DNA of 64,000 bases from Xaviernesmea oryzae (GTDB lineage Bacteria; Pseudomonadota; Alphaproteobacteria; Rhizobiales; Rhizobiaceae). Location of the stretch: positions 124,001 to 188,000 of the forward strand of contig NZ_FOAM01000011.1 of assembly GCF_900109605.1 (NCBI RefSeq), written 5' to 3'. The notes under the pieces were generated by a model. It was given only the letters and a program-made list of their open reading frames with translations, had not been told where the DNA came from and did not search any database. The translations under genes and the position numbers were made by a program. Below, piece by piece: positions 37,701-45,098 of the stretch. The stretch's first letter is position 1. Each line of letters starts with the position of its first letter.

Positions 37701-40349
37701 GCTTTCCAGCGTTTCCTCGAGCGAGGCTGCCTGCAGCGCCAGCGTGCCCGAGAGCGCGCCGGTCTGGTCTTCGAGCATCTGATTGAGATTTTCGCCGGTC
37801 GCCTGCAGCGTGTTGCCCAGCGCGGTCGTGTTGCGCGTCAGCGTGGCGTCGATCTTTTCCGAATGGCTGGCGAGCAGCCCGTCGAGCCGACCGGTATTCT
37901 CCTCCAGCGTCTGTTCCATTGCCGATGTCGACAGGGCCAGCATGGTCGAAAGCGAGCCCGTGCGGTCTTCCAGCATGGTGCCGAGTGCCGTGGCATTGTC
38001 CCTCAGGGCGCCTTCGATGGTCGTTGTTGTCGTCGAGAGAACCGCGTTCAGCTCGTCGCCGTGTCCGCCAAGCAGGCTTCCCAGCCGCTCGGTCCCGCTC
38101 GACAGCGTGGTGTTCATGGCCTGCGCGCGGCTTTCCATCATTGCCGACAGGGCCGTCTGATGGTCTGCGAAAGCGGCGTCGACGCGGTCTGCCACCGTGG
38201 ACAGGCGCATCTCTGCCTGGCCGACGCTGTCGACCATGGCGTTGGACAGGCGCTCGCTGGCGCTTGCCACCGTCTGTTCGACCAGATCGGCCGACTGGCC
38301 GAGCGTGCCCGAAAGGGCCTCGGCGCGGCGCGCCAGCAGCCCATCCAGGCGCTCGGCGCCCTGCTGCAGGGTGCTGTCGATCGAATCGGCATTGGCGGCC
38401 AGAAGGCCGGCCATGCCCATGGTGCGCTCGCTGAGCACGTTGTCGAGGCGTGACTGCGCGCCATCGAGACCTTCGATGATCGCGCCCGTGCTTCTGTCGA
38501 GCGTCTCGCTCATCCGGCGCTCGGATTGGGTGAGCACGGTCTCGATCGCGACCGTGCGTTCGCCGATGCTGGCTTCCACACGGCTCTGCGCGGCCGAAAG
38601 CGCGCCGATCAACGAGCCGGAGCCCGAAGTCAGAGCGGCCTCGATTCGGTCCGGCACGGTGGACACGGCTTGCGAAAGGGCCTCGGTGCGCGCACGCAGG
38701 GTGCCGTCCAGCCGTTCGCCGGCCGTGTCGATCAACTCCGCCAGCGCAAGCTCGCGCTCGGAAACGGCTGTCTGGATATGATCGACGGAGCGGTCGATGA
38801 GGGTGCCGAGAACGATCGACCCTTCGCCGACCGTCTTCTCCATGCGGCTGAGGCCGTCCTGGATCTTCGCATCGAGCAGGCTGGCGCGCCGGTCGAAGGC
38901 ATTGGCGAAATCCTCGAAGCGCGAGTCGAACTCGGTCGAGAGCTGGCCGATAGTGCCCTCCAGCTTTTCGCTGAAGAAGCCGGAGCGCAGATCGAGATCG
39001 ACAATGGCGTCGTCGCTCGCGCTTTTCAGGGTCTGGCGGAAGCTCGCACCCTTTTCGTCCAGCGTGTTGTTCAGCGAGTGGATCAGATCTTCCAGGCCGG
39101 TATTGATCGCCTCATGGCCGATGCTCAGGCTTTCATTGAGATCGCGGGTGCGTGCCAGAAGGGTTTCGTTGAGCTGGCGGGCGCGCTCGTTCAGCGCGGT
39201 GTTGAGCTTCTCGGTGCTGGCATCGAGCGCCGAGGCGCGGGTCTCGAACTGGCTGAGCAGCTGCTCGCCGCGCCGCGTGACCGTGTCCAGGCGCTGGTCG
39301 AATTCCTCGTTGAGCGAAATCGTGGCTGCCGACAGATGCGTCATCATCGAATTGGTGCGGTCGGCCAGCATGGAATCGAGCGCCTTGGAGGCGATGCCGG
39401 CGCGATCCGTCAGGGTCGCCGCGCGTGTCTCGATCAGCGAGGCAAAGGCCTCGCCGGTCACCGCGATGCGCTGGGAGAAATCCTCGCTGGCGATGGCGAG
39501 CTCGGTGGTCAGCTGGCTGTGGACGCCGGAGATCGAGGTGCGCAACCGTTCGGCATGGCCGACGATCGATTCGCGCTCCAAGCTGAGCTCCTGCAGCAGC
39601 GTGCGGACACGAAGCTCGTTCTCGCTATAGCTGCGCTCGAGCGCGTTGACTTCCGTATGAACAAGCGATTCGAGCTCGGTGGCGCGCGCAATCGTGCGCT
39701 CGATGCCCTCGTTCATGGCCGAAACTTCGCGGCGCACGGCCTGGCCGACGGACATGATGCGATCGGTGGCGGCGGTTTCCGGCTCGGCAAGGCGCATGGC
39801 CACCTCGGCCATGGAGCGGGCGGCGCTGCGCATTTCCTGGGCGCGCGCCATCATCGCGCCGAAGCCGAAGAATACGAAGATGGGCAGGATCAAACAGACG
39901 GCCGCGCCGATCAGGCCCGGATTGGCGGCCAGATCGGTCAACGTGCGGATGGCAGCCAGCCGATCGCCATAGATCATGTAGGTGATGGCGAGGCCACCGA
40001 CGAACCAGACGAGCGACAGGAGGAAGGCGGCACGCATGGTGGAGCGGCCGGCGCGCAGGTCAGTTCCGCGCAAGTCGGAGCCTTTACGACGGGCATCGTC
40101 ATTGGCGGGCTTGAAGGGCTGGCTGCGGCTTGCCGCTTCGCTCTGGCGCGGCTGTTCCTCGCGGCGCGTGGATGAGGCCGGACGCTGCTGGCTGCTGGCG
40201 CGCGACCGCTGCGCCTGGGCTGCTCGCTTCGGCTCTGCCGAGCCGTCGTCGAGAGCCGATTTCAGCTCGTCGAAATCGATCTTCAACGCGTCCTCCAAGG
40301 CCTGGAACGCCTTGTCGTCCATCGATTCACTGGGCTTCTTGGTCGCCAT
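31716..40349 (-). CDS. Giant coiled-coil Growth Pole Ring (GPR)-like protein
   Basis: 2,877 residues from the ATG at 40349 (AGGCG nine bases upstream); the frame is open to 40535 but the extension is not protein-like. A charged N-terminus (1–100) leads to two membrane helices (about 106–127 and 145–166). About 2,400 residues of nearly unbroken helical, Ser/Thr/Glu/Arg-rich coiled coil follow, then a Pro/Ala/Gln-rich linker (about 2583–2766) and a conserved-looking C-terminal domain (SLSVDIARAIDHEASIDLW ... TYLTSDTGKVYTML). This matches the architecture of Agrobacterium GPR (about 2,100 residues), an apolipoprotein-like protein that forms a ring at the growing pole; annotations often call such genes kinesin-like. 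This copy is much longer, with an internal repeat array (about residues 780–1450). Identification is by architecture. Confidence 0.82.
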   Translation of the reverse strand: MATKKPSESMDDKAFQALEDALKIDFDELKSALDDGSAEPKRAAQAQRSRASSQQRPASSTRREEQPRQSEAASRSQPFKPANDDARRKGSDLRGTDLRAGRSTMRAAFLLSLVWFVGGLAITYMIYGDRLAAIRTLTDLAANPGLIGAAVCLILPIFVFFGFGAMMARAQEMRSAARSMAEVAMRLAEPETAATDRIMSVGQAVRREVSAMNEGIERTIARATELESLVHTEVNALERSYSENELRVRTLLQELSLERESIVGHAERLRTSISGVHSQLTTELAIASEDFSQRIAVTGEAFASLIETRAATLTDRAGIASKALDSMLADRTNSMMTHLSAATISLNEEFDQRLDTVTRRGEQLLSQFETRASALDASTEKLNTALNERARQLNETLLARTRDLNESLSIGHEAINTGLEDLIHSLNNTLDEKGASFRQTLKSASDDAIVDLDLRSGFFSEKLEGTIGQLSTEFDSRFEDFANAFDRRASLLDAKIQDGLSRMEKTVGEGSIVLGTLIDRSVDHIQTAVSERELALAELIDTAGERLDGTLRARTEALSQAVSTVPDRIEAALTSGSGSLIGALSAAQSRVEASIGERTVAIETVLTQSERRMSETLDRSTGAIIEGLDGAQSRLDNVLSERTMGMAGLLAANADSIDSTLQQGAERLDGLLARRAEALSGTLGQSADLVEQTVASASERLSNAMVDSVGQAEMRLSTVADRVDAAFADHQTALSAMMESRAQAMNTTLSSGTERLGSLLGGHGDELNAVLSTTTTTIEGALRDNATALGTMLEDRTGSLSTMLALSTSAMEQTLEENTGRLDGLLASHSEKIDATLTRNTTALGNTLQATGENLNQMLEDQTGALSGTLALQAASLEETLESSAERFDGLLASHGEKIGTTLSTGRQAFESTLQTSSAELGRLVEDRTGALSGMLALSAASIEQTLDGNAERLDSLFARHGEMLTATEASFEDRVARSAEAARDAIAAAGAVVDGSLSAGTRALDERLTSATGEFDGLLGRHTGTLSSLLDERSQAIDSSIAEGANRLDAIMATHSERIGTSLSGATDAIEGSLRDTATELGQMMEDRTGAVSGVLALSAQHIEETLDGHAARLSEAVERHERLAASATETIEGSLRQSADDLGRLIEDRTGALSGVMALSTASIEQTLDDHAERLGSLVGRHETLLTSGTQTIETSLTSEVDRLAALLEERTGTLSGVLALSTQSLESTIDDRTAALDTLLNRHGETLADATATIEGSLRESADQLGQMMEDRTGTLSGVLALSAQQVEDTLESHGERLGGLVNRHAQMLSDTTQTIEGALGDTAARLDGTLEARTQALSGILDGSVASIDATLSGNTERLDGMLSRHAETLSNATQTVETSLRAAGDQLAEVLEDRTGTLSGMLALSADQIDQTIEAGADRFERLGKVLEEQTGSLSGVLALSTQQMEEALEGGAGRIDALFNRHHDSLAESAARVEGALDQRAMRLAGLINDTGTLLDHNSRQIDAVLASRTQALSSAVGQSAETLDGVFAGKAESLERSFGEQSERLDSLLTTRTDAITGALARSTADLEQAVNGSAERLEQSMTAGGRVLRDTVASQAAVLNGVLAHHTAEISGTITARAGDMVERLASTGEELADTMSLRAATIAETLTDHVGEIDRTLSERVSGIAQDMTSRVSTIASDMENRTSGIASQMSRQIEDTARSLSDASGDAVSALASQTNELTMALASRSAEIGQTLTARSNDVVARLDGADERIRGAFDSGVRAFEAVVAESTSRLSENFEEQTTSMATTLAASGSMLDMSLEQRQDQLREVIETSAEALDERLRSSVGQVAQRLGETAGEIGRATELLSARMDASAAGINTRLDETGQRVETTLSGLESRIHDSVTGVAGLLDRAGRDISDTVAGSIDALDLAGQQAAGRVVETLQGGMETVDRTSETVVNRISDSLAQHSTELGRMGDLATGRVSDAMALHGERIDRASAEAADRIASVAEAQTARIDERLETMDRALHVGLDAVSRTIEGKASEFVGSLRGAVGDVSRQLDDETQRSAEQLARTGEDFAAALAARQAEFQQGLDNTAASAAIRSAELARSVAEATDSAMRRAAAAQNQLADQSTQFERSMTEAEKALAARGDTIRTTLDERTRDINSLLSGRTAELARLIEQQAAPMVERYAATGREAAEQLAAAAEQSAQRLRSESVAMVDAITTRTDETINALVGRAEGTAESLRNMEGRLQTAAAGLIERLSANNAAIGSVLEQSTARLAEIDEKLGATRENVAATTERTAGVLSAAIHLVDDKIGRLADVSTGALSRFGGIAQQFDQQAQVLSQASELLGAAQSNLASTLNERQDALRTLSEGLVNRSDEIQTTMRAVEGFVNGAFERAEQRSGEVAQNLRDGIHTAFGDVGRMLSETEQRATHAADTLRQQMAQAGAEAGSSVEDLFARAEGRATQFAGHLTGAVSQAYDQVRGTLTDAERHALASTDALRHAMEEAVGRFADASDELRRSAADIRHELDATRDELRRGAFDLPEEAKESASAMRRAVSEQIKALQELSDIIGRSSAQLEVGLPRGAASSASAALQAALRPAAQQIAAPAPQAQQAYAPQAPQAYAPSPAYSVAPPQQRAASPAPEARTRAEPPAEPARRTSTVASEPAQRQVDPRGSQRQATTAQPAGRAQQPAPAPRRDSVDPDFLRGSLGLDSRQSAPVDEPSQVGSGWMRDLLRAASREDAGQDSQAPRMAEPQRAQPESRNPRHVMESLNSLSVDIARAIDHEASIDLWRRYQRGERDVFTRRLYTLKGQQTFDEIKRKYDREPEFRTAVDRYIADFERLLSDVARNDRDRTMTQTYLTSDTGKVYTMLAHAAGRFS
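36000..38000 (-). repeat. Array of degenerate ~62–65-codon repeats inside the GPR-like gene
   Basis: At least ten copies of the motif (M/L/I/V)-E-(D/E/A)-(R/Q)-T-(G/Q)-x-(L/V)-S-x-(M/V/L/I)-x-(A/D) followed by (I/L/M/V)-E/D-x-T-(L/I) are visible, e.g. EDRTGALSGMLALS and EDRTGTLSGVLALS. On the plus strand this shows as GTGCGGTCTTCC-like words near 37960, 37560, 37080, 36897, 36711, 36520 and 36150, mostly 180–205 bp apart. The copies are diverged in DNA sequence. Confidence 0.75.
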
Positions 40350-40886
40350 GCGGGTACGCCTCGTTACCGAACCAAAAGATCCGCTGCCTGTCTTTCGCAC
40401 TTCGGGCATCCTCTGGAGGATCTGCCTTTGGACCGCGTTTGAAACGGCTTCGGATCCGCCGGAAGGTTGGGTGCGCGCCGCCACGACGCGCCCTGCCGAC
40501 CGGCTGAAAATGTTACTCTTTCGACCCAACGGCAAAGTGCCGACACGACCGTTAGAGCGTATCGTAGTGACACATCCTAGAAGGTCTTACAATTAAGCCC
40601 CCTAGCCATTCGTTAAAATCCTAACAATTTCTTAACGGACCAGCCTCCGGCACACCTTGAAAACCAAGGCTTTGCAGCTGGTTGCCGGGCATTAACCATA
40701 GCGAGCGATACCGCCGTTTTTGCGCCGCGTTTTAAAGCGATAGGCACTGCGCTCAAGCTATTGTCATCGCTCGGTCGCCGGAATGCGGCATCGGGCTTTT
40801 CGGGAATCACATCAACAACATGGCTCGCATACGCCGGGAACCGTCCGATCCGGCGCCGGCCGTGCCGAAACCTTGAGGAATGACCC
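40350..40886. other. Divergent promoter region GPR–Hpt
   Basis: 537 bases without a gene. The central part (40555–40700) is AT-richer than the surroundings and contains a CtrA-like box (40621–40635) and a TTAACC half-site near 40692. Confidence 0.55.
40621..40635. promoter_or_regulatory. Candidate CtrA binding site
   Basis: CTAA–7 bp–TTAA, one mismatch from the CtrA consensus TTAA-N7-TTAA, in the AT-rich centre of the GPR/Hpt divergent region. Cell-cycle control would fit a polar-growth gene, but one short motif is weak evidence. Confidence 0.3.
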
Positions 40887-41261
40887 ATGGCCCTGCCGGC
40901 CTCCCTGTCCGCCTTCGATGCGCCCCAACCCGACCGCGCGCTGCACCCCACCGCGACGCGGCCGATCGATCTCGATCATCTGACACGCCAGACGATGGGC
41001 GACAAGTCGCTGGAACTGGAGGTGCTTCAGCTTTTTGCGCGCCAGGCACGCCAGGTCCTGAAAGAACTGGAAAGCGCTGCCGTCGATCAGTACGCGCCGC
41101 TCGCCCATCGGCTGAAGGGGGCCGCGCTCGCCATCGGCGCCACGGAGGTGACGGCAGCTGCGCATGCGGTGGAAAACGGACAGACGGGCGCCGAACATCT
41201 CGCCACCCTCAATGCGCGCGTGCTGGATTGCGAGCTCTTCATTCTCAAGCTTTGCCGGTAG
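40887..41261 (+). CDS. Hpt domain phosphotransfer protein
   Basis: 124 residues, a single Hpt four-helix domain with the phospho-acceptor His74 in [14 protein letters not shown]. The N-terminal 25 residues are Pro/Ala-rich. GAGG precedes the ATG. Hpt proteins pass phosphate between hybrid kinases and response regulators; no kinase or regulator is adjacent. It is divergent from the GPR-like gene. Its partners are unknown. Confidence 0.85.
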   Translation: MALPASLSAFDAPQPDRALHPTATRPIDLDHLTRQTMGDKSLELEVLQLFARQARQVLKELESAAVDQYAPLAHRLKGAALAIGATEVTAAAHAVENGQTGAEHLATLNARVLDCELFILKLCR

Positions 41262-41530
41262 GCTCGCCCTTTCCGGGTGCCGGCGTCTTCAGGGCCTCTT
41301 TGATGCGGCGCGTCGGGAAGAACACGGACCAAGGTGCCCGTCTCCGCCGGAGGCGGGTCGAAGCCGCCATGCTGTGCACTTACGGACAGAGGAGCCATGG
41401 CGTTTCCAGCCGGAGCGATTGGCCCTGCGCGGTTGACGGACTGGCTGATTTGGTGAAGAAAAACGGCTCGCGCCGCCTCTTCGATCCGTTAAAGCGGCAT
41501 CCGACATTCATCAGCCTCAAGAGCCGCTTC

Positions 41531-41851
41531 ATGCCCAAGCTTTCAATCATCTCCTTCGATGGTACGCGCTACGATTTCGATGTGGCCAATGCCACGACCG
41601 TGATGGAAAATGCAGTGCGCAACGCGGTGCCCGGCATCGAGGCCGAATGCGGTGGGGCCTGTGCCTGCGCCACCTGTCATGTCTATATCGACGAGGCCTG
41701 GACGGCCGCCGTGGGCGGGCCGGAGGCAATGGAAGAGGACATGCTGGATTTCGCCTATGATGTCCGCCCTACCTCGCGCCTCTCCTGTCAGATCAAGATG
41801 ACCGATGCACTAGATGGCCTGATCGTCCACGTGCCGGAACGCCAGGCCTGA
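41531..41851 (+). CDS. Adrenodoxin-type [2Fe-2S] ferredoxin
   Basis: 106 residues from the ATG at 41531; the frame is open further upstream but that stretch overlaps the Hpt gene. Cluster ligands are Cys40, Cys46, Cys49 (CGGACACATC) and Cys86 (SRLSCQIKM), the C-x5-C-x2-C...C spacing of the adrenodoxin/putidaredoxin/FdxB class. The MEEDMLDFA segment is the usual partner-recognition acidic helix. It could serve a P450 or Fe-S assembly; the partner is not in the window, although ferredoxin-NADP reductase lies 8 kb away. Confidence 0.93.
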   Translation: MPKLSIISFDGTRYDFDVANATTVMENAVRNAVPGIEAECGGACACATCHVYIDEAWTAAVGGPEAMEEDMLDFAYDVRPTSRLSCQIKMTDALDGLIVHVPERQA

Positions 41852-41878
41852 ACCTCGCCGCCGATGCCGGTCCTGGGC

Positions 41879-42214
41879 TCAGTCCGGCGCGAGGGTCCTC
41901 AGCCGTCGGCGCGCTTCCTCTGCCAAGGGGTGGCGTGGATGCCGGCGGATGAAGCGTTCATAGGCTTCAACCGTTCCGCGCCGTTCGATCAGCGAAAACT
42001 CGCGCTGAACGGCCTCGTCCGGATCACCCGCCGGGTTCATCGCCATAAGAGTGGCCGGGCCGGTGCTGCCTCTGTCGTGACTCGGTTCCGGCCCCGCGCT
42101 GCACGATGTCGTCGAGAGGCTTGCGCCGAGCGATGCCAGGGCAAGACCGCCAGCCCATCGCTGCCACGACAACCGCTCTTGACACACGCCAGTCAGCTTT
42201 TTCTTTTCCGTCAT
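41879..42214 (-). CDS. Small exported or lipoprotein-like hypothetical protein
   Basis: 111 residues with a basic N-terminus, hydrophobic stretch (WAGGLALASLGASLS) and a cysteine (TTSC) that could be a poor lipobox. The C-terminal half (EAVQREFSLIERRGTVEAYERF and HPLAEEARRRLRTL) resembles a single TPR-like helical hairpin. Divergent from the serralysin gene. No family assigned. Confidence 0.55.
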   Translation of the reverse strand: MTEKKKLTGVCQERLSWQRWAGGLALASLGASLSTTSCSAGPEPSHDRGSTGPATLMAMNPAGDPDEAVQREFSLIERRGTVEAYERFIRRHPRHPLAEEARRRLRTLAPD

Positions 42215-42477
42215 AAGCATTCAATCATTGCACGATGAGGTGATACAGGCTGCTTGTGTCGGCCGTGTTCCTGTGATTCCTGTATTGGCAAACCGCGTTG
42301 AGCAGCCGGCGCATGCCATCCGCTATAGTTGTCTTTTGCTAACCAAGTTGGTAGTAGACTGCAGCTCTGCCGAGCCTGTCAACATGCGCTTCCGCCAGTG
42401 CCAAGCAAATGAAGAAGGCCGATGTTCCAGCGCCCCTGCCGCCTGCATCGATGTCGAACGATCCTGGGGAGGATGCC

Positions 42478-44190
42478 ATGGCTAGCTTGACCACCTCTAT
42501 TTCGCCCACCGGCGATCCGATGATCGACGGTGTGCTGGCGGGCGTCGCCTGGGCCGGGCCAAAGGTCACCTATGCCTTCCCGACAAGCCTGTCGAGCTAT
42601 AGCTATGCCAGCTCGATCCGCTCGCACTTTGCCCCCATTTCCGCGTCACAGAAGAAGGAGGCGCTGTTCTTCCTGGAGAAATCCAGCGGAACCACGGGTG
42701 ACGACGGCTTCTCGGTCGAAGGCTTCACCCGTCTGTCGCTGTCGCTTGGGACGCCGGCCACGGCCGATATCCGCTTTGCGCAATCGTCCAATCACAATAA
42801 GACGGCCTATGCCTATTATCCGAGCGGATCGGATGAAGGCGGCGATATCTTCTTCGGCACGACCTATCTCAACAAGTCCGGCGACTACCGCAAGCCGATT
42901 GCTGGCAACTATGCCTGGCAGACCCTGGTGCACGAGCTTGGCCACGCGCTCGGGCTTTCGCACGGGCATGAGACCGATCCCTATGGCGCGCTGCCGGATG
43001 ACCACGACTCCGTCGAATATTCGGTAATGACCTATCGCTCCTTCATTGGCGCCGCCGGCACGTCCTCCGAATATGAAGAATTTGGCGCGCCGCAGAGTTT
43101 CATGATGGCCGATATCGCCGCGCTCCAGGCGATGTACGGCGCCAATTTTTCCACCAATAGCGGCGATACCGTCTATCGCTGGACGCCTGACAGCGGCGCG
43201 ACGATCATCAACGGGAAGGCGGCGATTATGCCGGGCGCCAACCGCATCTTCGCCACGATCTGGGATGGCGGCGGCGTCGATACCTTCGATCTCAGTGCCT
43301 ACAAGACGAAGCTCGTCATCGATCTTCGCCCGGGCGCCTCCTCCACCTTCAGCGCCGACCAGCTCGCCTTTCTCGGCGGCGGGCCGCATGACGGCTATGC
43401 CAGCGGTAACATTTACAACGCGCTTCTCTATCACGGCGACGAGCGATCTCTGATCGAGAATGTCGAAGGCGGCAGCGGCAATGATCTGATCATTGGCAAC
43501 CAGGCAGCCAACCAGCTGGCCGGCGGCGCTGGCAACGACACGCTCTTCGGAGCGGATGGCGATGATGTGCTGATCGGCGGCGCGGGTGCAGACAAGCTCG
43601 ACGGTGGCGCCGGAAACGACACCGCCTCCTATGCCCGCGCCAAGGCCGGCCTGCGTGTCGACCTCGCACATCCCGGTATCAACACCGGCGAAGCAGCCGG
43701 GGATAGCTTCGTCTCGATCGAGAACCTGACCGGCTCGCGTTTCGCCGACCGGCTTTCTGGCGACGACGGCAACAATGTCCTCGATGGCGGCGCCGGCAAG
43801 GACGTGATCCTGGGCGGGGCAGGAGACGACTGGCTGATCGGCGGCCTCGGCGCGGATGTGCTGACCGGAGGCAGCGGCGCCGACCATTTCGTCTTTCGCG
43901 CCATGGCCGACAGCACGCCCAAGGCCTTCGACCGCATTACCGATTTCACACCCGCCGAGGGCGACCGGATCGATCTCAGCGCCATCGATGCGATGACCAA
44001 GGTGGCCGGCCACCAGGCGTTCACCTTCATCGGCACGGCCGGGTTCTCCAAGACGGGTGGCGAGCTGCGCTATGAGAAGACGTCGAGCGAGACGATCCTC
44101 TATGCCGACGTGAACGGCGACAGGAAGGCGGACTTCGTGCTGCATCTCGACCAGCCGATGACGCTGGACAAGACGATGTTCCTGGTGTGA
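42478..44190 (+). CDS. Serralysin-type zinc metalloprotease with RTX repeats
   Basis: 570 residues from the ATG at 42478, chosen for the GGGGAGG site five bases upstream; 42409 and 42451 are alternatives. M10 family: the zinc motif HELGHALGLSH (His152, His156, His162) and Met-turn at Met184 (SVMTYRS). About six RTX nonapeptide repeats follow (GGAGNDTLFG, GGAGADKLDG, GGAGKDVILG, GGLGADVLTG and others, residues about 328–465), then a C-terminal type I secretion region ending in LDKTMFLV. No signal peptide, as expected for a type I substrate. A secreted calcium-dependent protease; no type I exporter genes are adjacent. Confidence 0.93.
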   Translation: MASLTTSISPTGDPMIDGVLAGVAWAGPKVTYAFPTSLSSYSYASSIRSHFAPISASQKKEALFFLEKSSGTTGDDGFSVEGFTRLSLSLGTPATADIRFAQSSNHNKTAYAYYPSGSDEGGDIFFGTTYLNKSGDYRKPIAGNYAWQTLVHELGHALGLSHGHETDPYGALPDDHDSVEYSVMTYRSFIGAAGTSSEYEEFGAPQSFMMADIAALQAMYGANFSTNSGDTVYRWTPDSGATIINGKAAIMPGANRIFATIWDGGGVDTFDLSAYKTKLVIDLRPGASSTFSADQLAFLGGGPHDGYASGNIYNALLYHGDERSLIENVEGGSGNDLIIGNQAANQLAGGAGNDTLFGADGDDVLIGGAGADKLDGGAGNDTASYARAKAGLRVDLAHPGINTGEAAGDSFVSIENLTGSRFADRLSGDDGNNVLDGGAGKDVILGGAGDDWLIGGLGADVLTGGSGADHFVFRAMADSTPKAFDRITDFTPAEGDRIDLSAIDAMTKVAGHQAFTFIGTAGFSKTGGELRYEKTSSETILYADVNGDRKADFVLHLDQPMTLDKTMFLV

Positions 44191-44223
44191 CGGCGGATCA
44201 CGGCAAGGGGCGTTAGCTGCGGT

Positions 44224-45090
44224 TCAGTCGCGCGTTTTGGCTGCCTGCCAGAGCGCTTCCATACGATCGAGTGACGCCGCCTCCAGTGTTTCGCCTGAGG
44301 CCGCCAGCCCTTCTTCGATGGCGCGAAAGCGCTTGCGGAACTTTCGATTCGTGCCGCGCAGGGCCTCTTCGGGATCGGCATCCACATGACGGCCGAGATT
44401 GACCAGAGCGAAGATCAGGTCTCCGAATTCGTCTTCGACCCTATCGCGCCGCCCGGCCGCAAGCGCCTCGCGCAGCTCGCCGATCTCCTCCTCGATCTTA
44501 TCGAGGATCGGTGCGGCCTCCGCCCAGTCGAAACCGACCGTGGCCGCGCGCTTCTGCAGCTCCAGCGCTTCAAGGAGCGCTGGTCCGTGGGTCTTGACGC
44601 TGGACAGGTGGCTTTTCGGCGGCCCGGCCGGCAGGCCGCGCGCGCTGCGCCTTGCGGCCCGCTCCGCTTTCTCTTCCTGCTTGATCGCTTCCCACTGCTG
44701 CTTGACGCCATCAGGCGTGTCGGCCGGGCTGCGGTCAAACACATGCGGGTGGCGGCGGATCATCTTGGCGGTAATCGCCTCGACCACATCGCCGAAGGCG
44801 AATGCACCTTGTTCCTCTGCCATGCGCGCATGGAAAACCACCTGGAGCAGAAGATCGCCCAGCTCCTCGCGCAGATCCTCCAGATCGTCCCGGTCGATCG
44901 CATCGGCCACCTCGTAAGCTTCCTCGATCGTATAGGGTTTGATCGAGGCGAAGGTCTGGACGATGTCCCAGGGGCAGCCCGTCTGCGGATCGCGCAGCGC
45001 GCGCATGATCTCGATCAGCCGGGCGATATCCTGGGAGGGCACCATCGCCGCACCGCTTTCCGGCCTGTTGCTCTCCGGCTTGTCGCTCAT
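44224..45090 (-). CDS. mazG: Nucleoside triphosphate pyrophosphohydrolase MazG
   Basis: Hydrolyses (d)NTPs to monophosphates and pyrophosphate, cleaning the nucleotide pool. 288 residues, two tandem MazG domains: the first has CPWDIVQTF, the EEAYEVADAI segment and DLREELGDLLLQVVFHA; the second has EEIGELREAL and EDEFGDLIFALVNLGRH. The start at 45090 lies eight bases after the stop of the deaminase gene, so the two are co-transcribed. Confidence 0.95.
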   Translation of the reverse strand: MSDKPESNRPESGAAMVPSQDIARLIEIMRALRDPQTGCPWDIVQTFASIKPYTIEEAYEVADAIDRDDLEDLREELGDLLLQVVFHARMAEEQGAFAFGDVVEAITAKMIRRHPHVFDRSPADTPDGVKQQWEAIKQEEKAERAARRSARGLPAGPPKSHLSSVKTHGPALLEALELQKRAATVGFDWAEAAPILDKIEEEIGELREALAAGRRDRVEDEFGDLIFALVNLGRHVDADPEEALRGTNRKFRKRFRAIEEGLAASGETLEAASLDRMEALWQAAKTRD

Positions 45091-45098
45091 GGTTGGTC

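Noticed and set aside
36000-38000. Regular ~190-bp repeats considered as a CRISPR array
   Set aside because: Repeat units are diverged, far longer than CRISPR repeats, in frame with a coding sequence, and no cas genes are present.
32784-38453. 1,889-codon open frame on the plus strand, antisense to the giant gene
   Set aside because: Its translation is low-complexity and mirrors the GPR repeat; the length arises from strong codon bias and repeated sequence on the coding strand. The minus-strand protein has membrane helices, coiled coil and a conserved-looking C-terminus, so it is the real gene.
38526-40175. 549-codon plus-strand frame antisense to the GPR N-terminus
   Set aside because: No family features, covered by the minus-strand gene including its membrane helices; codon-bias shadow.
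42331-42356. Partial dyad CTAACCA–AG–TTGGTAG upstream of the serralysin gene considered as a LuxR-type box
   Set aside because: The arms do not match well and it does not resemble a known rhizobial LuxR box.
42646-44145. 499-codon frame antisense to the serralysin gene
   Set aside because: The protease has zinc motif, Met-turn and RTX repeats; the antisense frame follows from the repetitive GGxGxD codons.
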